Counted from the stretch's first letter, positions 1-7,968 are shown. The stretch: 16,505 nt of DNA from JALSRY01 sp964428275 (GCA_964428275.1 CAYRXN010000386.1:1-16505), one strand, 5' to 3'. A program made the numbers and translations. The notes: a model not told the origin generated them from the sequence alone.

Positions 1-133
1 AAGGCGAGGAGGGAACAGGGATTAAGGGATCAAGGGATTAAGGGATTGAGGGACTGAGGGACGAAGGGACATAGGGACGGAGGCGAGGAGGGAACAGGAA
101 TTAAGGGATTAAGGGATTGAGGGACGGAGGGAC
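1..133. repeat. purine-rich short tandem/direct repeats
   Basis: The plus strand is a G/A-rich tract built from variants of AGGGATTA, AGGGACTG and AGGGACGG spaced about 8-9 bases apart. A larger unit is superimposed: the 18-base block at 2-19 recurs exactly at 81-98, an offset of 79 bases, and is followed both times by the same ATTAAGGGAT-type run. Short frames across it translate to repeats such as SLNPLIP on the minus strand, which I regard as a by-product of the repeat and not a protein. The array continues past the left edge, so its full length is unknown. No function can be assigned from sequence. Confidence 0.85.
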
Positions 134-161
134 AGAGGCAACGCGCCGGCGGAAAACAATT

Positions 162-238
162 CGCCATTCGGCATTCGCCATTCGGCACTCGGCATTCGCC
201 ATTCGCCATTCGCCATTCGGCACTCGCCATTCACCATT
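162..238. repeat. 11-unit heptamer tandem array (AATGGCG/AATGCCG/AGTGCCG type)
   Basis: Eleven consecutive 7-base units can be read on the plus strand: CGCCATT, CGGCATT, CGGCACT and one CACCATT, with no interruption. Because 21 bases equal three units, every frame gives a 7-residue peptide period (MANGEWR-like on the minus strand, FAIRHSP-like on the plus strand). The last two bases of the array (237-238) are also the first two plus-strand bases of the TAA stop codon of the leftward ABC transporter gene, so the array begins inside that stop codon. I recall similar arrays producing spurious database proteins in planctomycete-like genomes. A transcript-end or recombination role is only speculation. 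Confidence 0.9.
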
Positions 239-2156
239 ACCCACCGGGGGTCTGGTAGAGCGCGACGAACAGCGGGCAGCGCTCGAGCAACTCCGCCTGC
301 GTTCCCACATCCACGATGCGCCCGGCGTCCATCACCACGATCCGCTCGGCCATGTCCATCACCGTGTGTCGGTGGGCGATGAGGAACGTGGTCTTGCCGA
401 CGCGCAGCTCGTCGAGCGCCGCGTGGATCTTGCGTTCGCTGTCGGCATCGACCTCGCTGGTGGCCTCGTCGAAGATCAGGATCGAGGACTTTCGCAGGAA
501 AGCCCGGGCGATCGCGATCCGCTGGCGCTGGCCGCCGGAGATGCTCGTGCCGAATTCGCCGAGCACGGTGTCGTACTTGTCCGGCCATTGCTCGATGAAC
601 TCGTCGGCGAACGCCTTGCGGGCCGCGGCGCGGACCTCCTCGAGCGTGGCGTCGGGCCGACCGTAGGCGATGTTCTCGCGCACCGTGCGGGCGAAGACGA
701 CCGGCCGCTGCGAAACGATCGCGATTTCCTGCCGAAGATTGCGCAGGCTGATCTCGCGCGCGTCGATCCCGTCGATCAGAATCTGCCCGCGCTGCGGCTC
801 GATCAGACGCGGAAGCAGCTTGACCAGCGTGGACTTCCCGCTGCCGTTGGGGCCGACGATCCCCAGGCACTCGCCGGGGCGCACCTCCAGCGATACGCCG
901 TCCAGGGCGGGCGGCTTCTGTTGCGGGGTGTAGCGAAACACCACGTCTCGCAGCGCCACGGCCCGCGGCCCGCCCGGCGGCAACTCGCGCGGCTGGGCCG
1001 GCGAGCGTTCTTCCGGCTGGTCGAGAAAGCCGTAGATCCGCGTGGCCGCCGCACCGCTGCGCTGGATCATGTTGTACACGTTCGCGATCTTGCGAACCGG
1101 GTCGAGCAGGGCCGCCAGCAGCACGACCATCGTCATGAAGTGCGCCGGGTCCATGTGCCCCTCGAACACCTGCCCCGCGAGCCAGACGATCGCCAGCGAG
1201 GCGATCACCACGCCGGCCACCTCCATCAGCGGCGAGGTCAGCGCCTCGATCCAGATCAGCCGAAGCTGGTGCTTCATCATGCGCCGTTCGAGCTGCCACA
1301 TGCGTTTGCGTTCGTGGCTCTCGCGGGTGTGTCCCTTGACGACGTCGAGCCCCTGGAGCGTCTCTTCGAGGCTGCCCAGCATCTGCCCGTAGCCCTGCAG
1401 CAGGCGCACGGTCGCTTTGCGGATCCGCCGGCCGAAGTACCACAACGCCCCCACCGCGACGGGCGCGATCGCGAGCACCACCAGCGTCAGCCGGGCGTCG
1501 ATCCACAGCGCCACCGCGAGCACGCACACCGCCTTGAACGGCTCGCGGGCGAACTTGCCGAACAGCGTGCCGATGCCCAGGAACACCTCGCGCACGTCGG
1601 AGAGAAACTGCGAAATGCGGGCCGACACGTCGCCGGCGATCGAGTCCAGCGGTACGTGCAGCGACTTGCGATACATCTGCCGGCGCAGGTCCATCACCAC
1701 GCGATGGGCGGCGTAGAGCACGCAATACTGCGAAAACACGCGGCACAGGTTGCCCAGCAGGTTGACCGTGATCAGCGTGCCCAGCAGGATCAGCAACGCG
1801 TGCAGCCGGGCTTCCGCCGTGTCGGCGGTGGGAAACACATCCGCCGCCCGTTCGAGCAACGGGGCGTACCAGGCGTCGCTGGCGGCCGCCCGTTGCATCA
1901 ACCAGTTGTGCAGGTTGTCCTTCTCCACCACGACCTTGAGCACCGGCAGCATCCCACCGAGACTGGCGGCGTAGGTCATCGCGACCCCCATCCCGAGCAC
2001 GATGCCCAGGGCCATCCGCCGCCGGTGGGGGCGTACGGCGCGCAGCATCCGCCAGAAGGCCGCCCGGGCCTGCTGTTTGGAAACCGCCCGGTCGAGGCGC
2101 TTCTGCGCCGCGGTCCGCCGACCCGACCCGGTTGTCAGAAAGGGGTTTTCGCTCAT
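237..2156 (-). CDS. MsbA-type ABC exporter, fused permease and ATPase
   Basis: A 639-residue half-transporter of the type IV (MsbA/LmrA-like) exporter family, expected to work as a homodimer in the inner membrane. The N-terminal half (about 35-360) holds the hydrophobic membrane segments. The C-terminal ATPase has a complete motif set: Walker A GPNGSGKST at about 435-443, Q-loop SQRP near 482, signature SGGQRQR at about 540-546, Walker B ILIFDEAT at about 559-566 and the H-loop histidine at about 595. The length matches the family. The substrate cannot be read from sequence; lipid or drug export is usual in the family. I chose the ATG at 2156, giving MSENPF, because the upstream extension to 2282 is arginine-rich and unlike family N-termini, although no clear Shine-Dalgarno precedes 2156. 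The stop codon overlaps the heptamer array. Confidence 0.93.
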   Translation of the reverse strand: MSENPFLTTGSGRRTAAQKRLDRAVSKQQARAAFWRMLRAVRPHRRRMALGIVLGMGVAMTYAASLGGMLPVLKVVVEKDNLHNWLMQRAAASDAWYAPLLERAADVFPTADTAEARLHALLILLGTLITVNLLGNLCRVFSQYCVLYAAHRVVMDLRRQMYRKSLHVPLDSIAGDVSARISQFLSDVREVFLGIGTLFGKFAREPFKAVCVLAVALWIDARLTLVVLAIAPVAVGALWYFGRRIRKATVRLLQGYGQMLGSLEETLQGLDVVKGHTRESHERKRMWQLERRMMKHQLRLIWIEALTSPLMEVAGVVIASLAIVWLAGQVFEGHMDPAHFMTMVVLLAALLDPVRKIANVYNMIQRSGAAATRIYGFLDQPEERSPAQPRELPPGGPRAVALRDVVFRYTPQQKPPALDGVSLEVRPGECLGIVGPNGSGKSTLVKLLPRLIEPQRGQILIDGIDAREISLRNLRQEIAIVSQRPVVFARTVRENIAYGRPDATLEEVRAAARKAFADEFIEQWPDKYDTVLGEFGTSISGGQRQRIAIARAFLRKSSILIFDEATSEVDADSERKIHAALDELRVGKTTFLIAHRHTVMDMAERIVVMDAGRIVDVGTQAELLERCPLFVALYQTPGG

Positions 2157-2411
2157 CCGGTAGCCAAGGTTGGCCGCGCGGCCTCCGGCGCGTGCGCCGC
2201 GCCGACGCCGGGGCCGCAGTCGTGGTTTTCTGCTCCCGAAGCGGCCCCCCCACCGCGCCGGGAGAGCCGTCCGCTTGCGCATTCGCTTGCTCGGCGCACC
2301 TTATCCGCGCGTCGGCGGCGCTGCAAGCTCGGCGCCACACCCGCCCTCGCGGGCGAGAGCGCGAGGCGCGCGCCGTGCGGCCACCACCCGCTGGTCAATG
2401 GCCGGCGCCCG

Positions 2412-3380
2412 TCAGGAACTTTGGAAAAACAGCAGCGCGGCGCCCGCGACCGCAATCACCGCTCCGCCGATCGCGCGCAGGCCGATGTGCTCCTTGTGGA
2501 TCGTGGCCGCGAACGGAAGAATGAAGATCGGGGGCAGCGAGCAAAGCGTTTGTGCGATGCCCAGCGGGGCCCGGTCGCTGGCCACGAGCGACATCCAGAC
2601 GCCCAGGAACGGCCCGACCACGGCTCCGGCCGCGGCGAACAGGAACCCCGCCCGGCGCGATCCAGACCGGTGTGGGTGTACGCCGCGGGCCGCTCGCCGG
2701 CGCTGCCGCAATCCGTGGAACACGAGCACAGGGGCGATTCCCGCACCGGCGAACACCATGCGAATCAGCGTAGCCGTCTGGGGATCGAGCCGCTGGTCGG
2801 CCGGCAGCCAGCCGTGGCCCATGCCCTGCTTGCTGAGCAAGAGCCCGCCCGCCTGGCACGCCGCCGCCAGCGTGGCCAGGGTCAGGCCCAACCCCCGGCG
2901 GGCGGGAAAGTCACCGGCGGCGGCCTGGCGCGCCGGCGGACGCTCGAGCACCACCCACGCGACCCCGCCGATGACCATGGCCATCCCCACCCACGCGCCG
3001 CCGGCCAACACCTCGCCCAGTGCGATATAGCCAAACAGGGCGGCGAACAGCGGCGCGGTCGTCATCAGCAGCATCGCGACGCGCGGCCCGACGTGCAGAA
3101 ACGAAGTGAACAGCGCCTGGTCTCCAATCGTCAGCCCGACAACGCCCGAGGCCGCCAGCAACAGGACCGCCCGCGCGGGCGCATCGGGCAGCCAGACGCC
3201 TGACAACAGGCGGTGCGTGAGACCCAGCAACACGATCGCCAGCGCGATGCGCGTACCGTTGACGGTCGTGGGGCCGATGCGGCGTCCGGCCGCGGTGAAG
3301 AACAACGACGTGGTCGTCCACAGCAGCGAGGTAGCCACGCCCGCGGCAGGCCCGATGTACGCAGTCAGATCGTGCGGCAT
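2412..3380 (-). CDS. EamA/DMT-family inner-membrane transporter
   Basis: A 322-residue, very hydrophobic protein with the internal duplication of EamA (drug/metabolite transporter superfamily) proteins: one repeat at about 10-147 and a second at about 163-320, probably ten membrane helices in all. Each repeat ends in the typical proline plus GE or KE pattern: TAPLFAALFGYIALGE at about 108-123 and SLPPIF...HKEHIG at about 281-300. An arginine-rich cytoplasmic loop lies at about 225-244. The family exports or imports small metabolites such as amino acids, but the substrate cannot be told here. The ATG at 3380 puts the first helix right after a short polar start; further upstream the frame is not EamA-like. 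It is divergent from the VKOR-DsbA gene and 255 bases upstream of the co-directional ABC exporter. Confidence 0.88.
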   Translation of the reverse strand: MPHDLTAYIGPAAGVATSLLWTTTSLFFTAAGRRIGPTTVNGTRIALAIVLLGLTHRLLSGVWLPDAPARAVLLLAASGVVGLTIGDQALFTSFLHVGPRVAMLLMTTAPLFAALFGYIALGEVLAGGAWVGMAMVIGGVAWVVLERPPARQAAAGDFPARRGLGLTLATLAAACQAGGLLLSKQGMGHGWLPADQRLDPQTATLIRMVFAGAGIAPVLVFHGLRQRRRAARGVHPHRSGSRRAGFLFAAAGAVVGPFLGVWMSLVASDRAPLGIAQTLCSLPPIFILPFAATIHKEHIGLRAIGGAVIAVAGAALLFFQSS

Positions 3381-3439
3381 GGTCGTCCGGGGGTTGTGCG
3401 CCGACACCCGCGGCGCGACGACGCCGACGGTTCGCACGA

Positions 3440-3445
3440 TATACT
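3440..3445 (+). promoter_or_regulatory. candidate -10 element for the VKOR-DsbA gene
   Basis: TATACT lies in the only AT-leaning patch of the 141-base divergent intergenic region and is one base off the sigma-70 -10 consensus. It would give a leader of about 70 bases before the ATG at 3522. No convincing -35 box is visible. The same patch read on the minus strand gives TATATC, so it could also serve the EamA gene. Confidence 0.3.
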
Positions 3446-3521
3446 GGGCATGCGAAGGCGATGGGGTCGCGCTTGTCGCGTGGGCACTGCGCGCACGGAT
3501 TGCTCGCCAGCGTGGAACGCT

Positions 3522-5429
3522 ATGGGAAGCAGACAGCGAAATCAACGGGCAACGGGCAGTCGAGCCAAAAAGGACAAGCCCCCGGCCGGTTCCGGCACCA
3601 CCGGACCGGTATTCGTCACCGGCAGCGTATTGCTGACGGTGTGCGTGCTCGGCGCGGCGGCGCTGTCCTTCGACCATCTGACCGGGATCCGCCTGCCCGG
3701 CTGTGGCGAGGGCAGCCCGTGCGCCAAGGCCGCGGCCAGCGCGTGGGGCACGCTGCCGGGCGTCGGGTGGCCGGTGGCTTTCGCAGGCCTGGCCTGGTTC
3801 GCGGCGCTCCTGGCGGCGTGGCTGGCGGTCCGGGGCCGCGTCGCGCCCATCCTGCGCAATCTCGTACGGATCGGAGCCGTCGCGTCGGCGGGCTTGATCG
3901 TGGTGATGATCGTCGGCGGGTACCTGTGCAAGTACTGCCTGGCCACGCACATCGCCAACCTGCTTTTCTGGCTGCTCATCGAACGGCGCCCCCTGGTCGC
4001 GTGGGGCTCCCGCCGTGTGCTCACGGCCGGGGTCGTGACGTTCGTCGTCGTCACGGGACTGGTGGGTGCCATCCAGCAGCGCGAGCGGCGAGCCGCGACG
4101 GCACGGGCGGAAGCGAACCTGGCGGGGTCATTGGAACGCATGACCGCGGCCACCTCGCAACCGGCGCCGCCCGTCCAGGCGCCCGTGGTCGATGCCCCGG
4201 CCCAGGCCGCGCCACCGACAACCGCGCCGGCGACCGACGCGGCGGGATTCGTCGGCCGCTACCGCCTCGGTCCTGAGAAAGCGGCGATTCGCGTGGTGGT
4301 CTTCTCGGATTATCAGTGCAAGGAATGCCGACGGATCGAAGGGGAGTTGCTGCGCATCACACGCCAGCGCGACGACATGGCGCTGTCGATCAAGCACTTC
4401 CCCATGTGCGCCGACTGCAACCGGCGCGTGAAACGCACCATGCACCCGAACGCCTGCTGGGCGGCCCGGGCGGCTGAGGCCGCCGGCATCCTTCGTGGCC
4501 ACGAAGCATTCTGGGCAATGCACGAGTGGCTCTTCGCGCAAGGAGGTGCGTTTACCCGCGCCCGGCTTCGCGACGAGCTGCGGACCCAAGGCTACGACAT
4601 TGCCGAGTTTGAACGCACCATGACCGGCGACGAGACGCTCGAGCGAATCAAACGCGACGTGGACGAGGGCATCCGCCTGGGCGTATGGTTCACGCCGACC
4701 ATCTATATCAACGGCGTGGAGTTGCGCGGCTGGGAAGCCCCTCAGGCGATTCCGCGGGCCATCGCCGCCGTCGCCGCCAGCCACCCGCCGGCGCGCACCG
4801 CGAAGGCCGACCACCCCGCCCCCGCACTGGAGAAGCTCATCGGCGACTGGCGCGAAGGTCGGCGACTGCGCATCCCGCCCGCGCCGGCGTATCGGGCGCT
4901 CGGTCCGGCCGATGCTCGCGTGCGCATCTCCGTCTGGGCCGACATGCGCCACCCCGGCTCAGCCGAGGCCGACAAGCTGATCCGCGAGCTGCGCGCCAAG
5001 CGCGGCGACGTGCGCTACGAATACCACTACTTCCCGTTCAACAAGGACTGCAACCCGGCGGTGCGCAAGGCGACGAAGTACCCCGAGGCCTGCCGCGTCG
5101 CTTATGCGGCGGAAGCCGCCGGACGCCTGGGCGGCGCGGAAGCCTACTGGGCAGTGCATCGCTGGATGTTCGCCCACCAGGACGCCTCGGGCAACGCCGC
5201 GGTGCGCGCCGCGGCCAGCGCAGCCGGGCTCGACGCCGAAGCACTGCTGGCGGAGATGAACGCACCGGAAGTACGACGAGCGGTGGTAAAAGACGCGCGG
5301 GCGGGTCGCCGATTGGGTGCAACCAGCGTGCCGACGATCTTCATCAACGGCCGCAAGGTGCCGCGGTGGAAGCTCGACGACCGCAACATCCTCCCGCGAA
5401 TCATCGCTACTGCCGCGGAGGAGCGCTGA
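3522..5429 (+). CDS. VKOR domain fused to two DsbA-like thioredoxin domains, second one degenerate
   Basis: A 635-residue membrane protein predicted to make disulfide bonds in exported proteins, using quinone as electron acceptor. Residues about 28-158 form a VKOR (vitamin K epoxide reductase) domain with the loop pair C61/C67 and the redox motif CKYC (C136/C139). A further helix lies at about 166-183, then an alanine/proline-rich linker at about 205-240. DsbA-like domain 1 (about 243-420) has the active motif CKEC (C266/C269), cis-proline context FTPTIYING (P392) and a second cysteine set C296, C299, C312. Domain 2 (about 455-635) has the same fold pattern and cis-proline SVPTIFING (P604), but MRHPG (475-479) replaces CxxC; only C510 and C524 remain, matching C299 and C312. 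The ATG at 3522 follows a weak GTGGAA; an in-frame ATG at 3450 would add 24 residues. VKOR-thioredoxin fusions are known; the two-domain form with one dead copy is less usual. Confidence 0.88.
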   Translation: MGSRQRNQRATGSRAKKDKPPAGSGTTGPVFVTGSVLLTVCVLGAAALSFDHLTGIRLPGCGEGSPCAKAAASAWGTLPGVGWPVAFAGLAWFAALLAAWLAVRGRVAPILRNLVRIGAVASAGLIVVMIVGGYLCKYCLATHIANLLFWLLIERRPLVAWGSRRVLTAGVVTFVVVTGLVGAIQQRERRAATARAEANLAGSLERMTAATSQPAPPVQAPVVDAPAQAAPPTTAPATDAAGFVGRYRLGPEKAAIRVVVFSDYQCKECRRIEGELLRITRQRDDMALSIKHFPMCADCNRRVKRTMHPNACWAARAAEAAGILRGHEAFWAMHEWLFAQGGAFTRARLRDELRTQGYDIAEFERTMTGDETLERIKRDVDEGIRLGVWFTPTIYINGVELRGWEAPQAIPRAIAAVAASHPPARTAKADHPAPALEKLIGDWREGRRLRIPPAPAYRALGPADARVRISVWADMRHPGSAEADKLIRELRAKRGDVRYEYHYFPFNKDCNPAVRKATKYPEACRVAYAAEAAGRLGGAEAYWAVHRWMFAHQDASGNAAVRAAASAAGLDAEALLAEMNAPEVRRAVVKDARAGRRLGATSVPTIFINGRKVPRWKLDDRNILPRIIATAAEER

Positions 5430-5445
5430 GCGGAGTTCTCGCGCC

Positions 5446-5468
5446 GCCGCCGGTCTCAGGCCGGCGGC
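5446..5468. terminator. candidate bidirectional hairpin between convergent genes
   Basis: GCCGCCGG at 5446-5453 and CCGGCGGC at 5461-5468 form a perfect 8-bp stem with a 7-base loop, between the end of the rightward VKOR-DsbA gene and the leftward PhzF gene. The stop codon of the PhzF gene (5456-5458) lies in the loop. There is no T-run on either side, so intrinsic termination is unproven. Confidence 0.35.
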
Positions 5469-6382
5469 AGGAACAGCTCCCCACAAATCGTCGTGTGGCA
5501 CGCGCCGCCGATGGAGACGCGGTAGCCGCCGGAACCGCGCGTGACGAGCGCTCGGACGATGCCGGTGCGGCCGGCGGGCTGGCCCTGGAGGCAGTTGATC
5601 GCCGCCCTTCCTCCCGCCGATGGCACCAGATCGTTGACCGTCAGCAGTACGGCGAGCGGCCCGTGAACGCTCCCGGTCACGGGGTCTTCATCGACGCCGC
5701 ACGACGGCGCGAAGAAACGCGAGACGACATGTACGAAGTCGCTGAGCGTTTCGAGCGTGGCGACGCACAATCCGCGAATGTTGTGCTTCTCGGAGAACCG
5801 CGCGAGTCGTTGAAAATCGGGCCGGGCCTCGACGAGCGCCCGCCACGACCTGACCAGCAGGATGATGTCGTTGTCGCGCGTGCGCATGACGGGCACCCCG
5901 GCATCGAGTGCGTCGGCCGCAAGCCCGAGGAGCTCGAGCATTTTCATCGGATTGGAGTGGTCCGGCTTGAGGTCGGGGTCGGGCATGTCAAGCCACCACA
6001 CGAGGTTGCCACGCTCCTCCGAGACGATTTCCGGCGTCAGCGTCAGCTCGCCGGCCGCGGTACGAAATGTCACGCGCGCGTCGGGTTTGCCCAACATCGC
6101 GCGCAGCCCGAGCACCTCCGACCACGCATGCGCCGCCGCCAGCGTGGCGTGTCCGCAAAAGCCGACTTCCGCAGCCGGCGTGAACCAGCGCAGCCGCGGC
6201 GCCGCGTGCAAATCGTTCGCTCCCAGGATGAACGCGGTCTCGCTGGCGTTCACCTCGCGCGCGACGGCCTGCATGTCGGCTTCGGTCAGGCTGTCCGCAT
6301 CGAGCACGACGCCCGCCGGGTTACCGGTCAGCGGTCGCTCTGCGAACGCATCCACGAGCCGGAACTGCACCTTTCTGGTCAC
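5456..6382 (-). CDS. PhzF-family isomerase/epimerase-like protein
   Basis: A member of the PhzF family (diaminopimelate-epimerase fold), 308 residues from the chosen start, near the usual family length. Visible hallmarks are an N-terminal VDAFAERPLTGNPAGV block, the catalytic-type glutamate in ASETAFI (about E48), RWFTP..EVGFCGHATLAA (about 65-82) and DEDPVTGSVHG (about 231-241) in the second half-domain. Named PhzF isomerises trans-2,3-dihydro-3-hydroxyanthranilate in phenazine synthesis, but most family members have unknown substrates and no phenazine genes are visible here, so the symbol is withheld. I chose the GTG at 6382 because GGAGG stands five bases upstream (6392-6388); the in-frame ATG at 6394 and GTG at 6397 lack such a site. 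It lies 64 bases downstream of the beta-propeller-like gene and may be co-transcribed with it. Confidence 0.87.
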   Translation of the reverse strand: MTRKVQFRLVDAFAERPLTGNPAGVVLDADSLTEADMQAVAREVNASETAFILGANDLHAAPRLRWFTPAAEVGFCGHATLAAAHAWSEVLGLRAMLGKPDARVTFRTAAGELTLTPEIVSEERGNLVWWLDMPDPDLKPDHSNPMKMLELLGLAADALDAGVPVMRTRDNDIILLVRSWRALVEARPDFQRLARFSEKHNIRGLCVATLETLSDFVHVVSRFFAPSCGVDEDPVTGSVHGPLAVLLTVNDLVPSAGGRAAINCLQGQPAGRTGIVRALVTRGSGGYRVSIGGACHTTICGELFLPPA

Positions 6383-6446
6383 CGAATCCTCCATCACGGT
6401 CCATCATTCGACCGCCCGCGGCGGCCGGCCACCTCGCCTGTCTGAC

Positions 6447-7808
6447 TCACCACGTCCGGCGCGGAACGGTGTACGCCAACAGGCGCCGATCTTCAACAAC
6501 TACCAGCATCTTGCCTGCCCGGATCACCTGTCGCGGCTGCGCGGCGGCACCGGACAGGCCGGTGATCGGCGGTGCAGCCGAGCCCGTCCGATCCGCAGGC
6601 CCTACCCACACGACGCCCAGCGAAGACTCGCCGACACCGCCGCCCACCCCCAGTCGAACGCACAGCAGCAGTGCCGGCGCGATCCGCGGGGCGGAATCGC
6701 CGGGGACCGCGATCGCTTCGATCACCTCGCCGTCTCCCCAAGCCACCGCCTTCCAATGTGGTGGCCGATGCAGCGCCCACAACCGAGCGGAAGAACGGAT
6801 CGCCGCGTCAGTCCGGATAACCAGACGATCGGCTGAAAGCTGCGCTGCCGGGCTCCGTGGAGCGGTCGCGCTGCGGCCCACCAGGCGACCCGTGGCGGGG
6901 TCGAACGCGACGAGGTGCTCACCGCTGGAAACGAGAAAACGCAGAACGGATCCGCCGCCGGACGCGCCCGTGTCGGACCGGCGTGCCAGTTCGACCAGCC
7001 CCACCGTCGCCGCGGTCGCGCGAATGCCGGCAGGCAGCGCATAGCTCCGCGGCGTCCCCCGGGCCGGCACGACGGCCCAGCGATCGCCCCAGGCGACCAC
7101 GACACCCGCCGGACTCAACGCCGACCACAATGGTGCGGGACCAGGCAGTTTCGTCACCGTGACGCGCGGGCGCGGCGGATCGAGACTGACACAGGCGACA
7201 TGGAACACGCCCGATCGGTAGTACCCACACGCGGCCCGATCATCACGCACGCTGAGCGTACACAGTTCGAACGGATCGACGCGAACCGACCATCGGTAAG
7301 TACCTGTGTCGGCGCCGAGTTCGGCGATCTGTCCGTCGCTGCGCGCTACGAGGACACCCGCTGGCGAGAGAGCAGCCGCAACGAGGCGGGCATTGCCCTC
7401 GGGATCGCTCCCGGCAGGCGTGGAGGCGCCGATTGCCTGCCAGAGGACGCGCACCCCCGGCCCGTCCAGCCCGGACGCCGCGCTCACGCGAACGGCGGAA
7501 ACCGTGGTCGGCCCCGAGCAGCAGGCGGTTTCCGCCCGCCAGCCAACCAGGCGTGTGCCTTTCTCCATCGAGAGGGGCGCGTCAAGCCGGCTTCGGCCGG
7601 TTTGCGGATCGAGCAGGTCCAGCCGTCCTGCCTGGTCGAACACGAGCAGGCCGTCCGCGGGCGCGCTTGGTGGCGCGGCACACCATTCGATCCTTCCGGC
7701 CACGCTCCGCGTCCAGATCGGCCGAATCCGTGGCCGGCCGGCTTCGGCCCGGTCAGCCGGCGCGAACATCGCACACACTGCGGCAATCGCAACAACACCC
7801 CGTCTCAT
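6447..7808 (-). CDS. secreted PQQ/WD40-like beta-propeller protein, function unknown
   Basis: I do not recognise a specific family for this 453-residue protein. The N-terminus is a classical signal peptide: MRRG, a hydrophobic core, and a likely cleavage after AEA at about residue 23, so it should be periplasmic or surface-located. The rest repeats short strand-turn patterns of the quinoprotein-like beta-propeller kind, such as DLLDPQTGR (about 64-72), GQIAELGADTGTYRW (about 159-173) and HLVAFDPATGRLVG (about 298-311). I infer a propeller of about seven or eight blades; no catalytic residues are evident. The start at 7808 is preferred over upstream in-frame ATGs because it begins the signal peptide and sits just after a good -10 element. 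PhzF lies downstream on the same strand. Confidence 0.72.
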   Translation of the reverse strand: MRRGVVAIAAVCAMFAPADRAEAGRPRIRPIWTRSVAGRIEWCAAPPSAPADGLLVFDQAGRLDLLDPQTGRSRLDAPLSMEKGTRLVGWRAETACCSGPTTVSAVRVSAASGLDGPGVRVLWQAIGASTPAGSDPEGNARLVAAALSPAGVLVARSDGQIAELGADTGTYRWSVRVDPFELCTLSVRDDRAACGYYRSGVFHVACVSLDPPRPRVTVTKLPGPAPLWSALSPAGVVVAWGDRWAVVPARGTPRSYALPAGIRATAATVGLVELARRSDTGASGGGSVLRFLVSSGEHLVAFDPATGRLVGRSATAPRSPAAQLSADRLVIRTDAAIRSSARLWALHRPPHWKAVAWGDGEVIEAIAVPGDSAPRIAPALLLCVRLGVGGGVGESSLGVVWVGPADRTGSAAPPITGLSGAAAQPRQVIRAGKMLVVVEDRRLLAYTVPRRTW

Positions 7809-7815
7809 GCGCGCC

Positions 7816-7844
7816 ACTATAACACGGGCCGGACCGCAGCGGTC
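7816..7844 (-). promoter_or_regulatory. candidate leaderless promoter with inverted repeat
   Basis: On the minus strand TATAGT (7821-7816) ends seven bases before the ATG at 7808, the usual distance from a -10 box to the transcription start, and no Shine-Dalgarno is visible. This suggests a leaderless message for the secreted protein. About 11-23 bases upstream of the -10 box is a perfect inverted repeat, GACCGC-1-GCGGTC (7832-7844), overlapping where a -35 element would be, so it may be an operator. Both parts are inferred from sequence alone. Confidence 0.35.
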
Positions 7845-7968
7845 GGCGCCTCTGTATGCCACCACTTGCGGCGGCCGGGGGGGTTGGGTACGGTACCACG
7901 ATTGTTGGGGCGCTGAATATCGTTCAGACAATCACAAAAAGACGCTGGGCAGTTGGGTGGGAACGATC

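Noticed and set aside
162..238. CRISPR-like array
   Set aside because: The 7-base units are directly adjacent with no spacers, and no cas genes are present. This is a simple tandem repeat.
30..310. Small proteins with MANGEWR or SLNPLIP repeats
   Set aside because: They arise because the repeats are open in several frames, and the same array gives peptides on both strands. There is no ribosome-binding site and no codon-bias support.
117..3203. Very long rightward open frame of over 1000 codons
   Set aside because: It is antisense to the clear ABC exporter and EamA genes and is rich in H, R, Q and P, as expected from GC-rich reverse frames. It has no domain-like pattern and starts in the repeat array.
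3450..3521. Upstream ATG at 3450 as start of the VKOR-DsbA gene
   Set aside because: It lies only four bases after the candidate -10 box and would add an arginine-rich, non-family stretch. The ATG at 3522 gives a normal short cytoplasmic tail before the first helix. It remains a lesser alternative.
5456..6382. Phenazine biosynthesis gene cluster
   Set aside because: Only a PhzF-like enzyme is present, with no phzA/B/D/E/G neighbours. The nearby trp and aro genes form a separate unit more than 4 kb away on the other strand.
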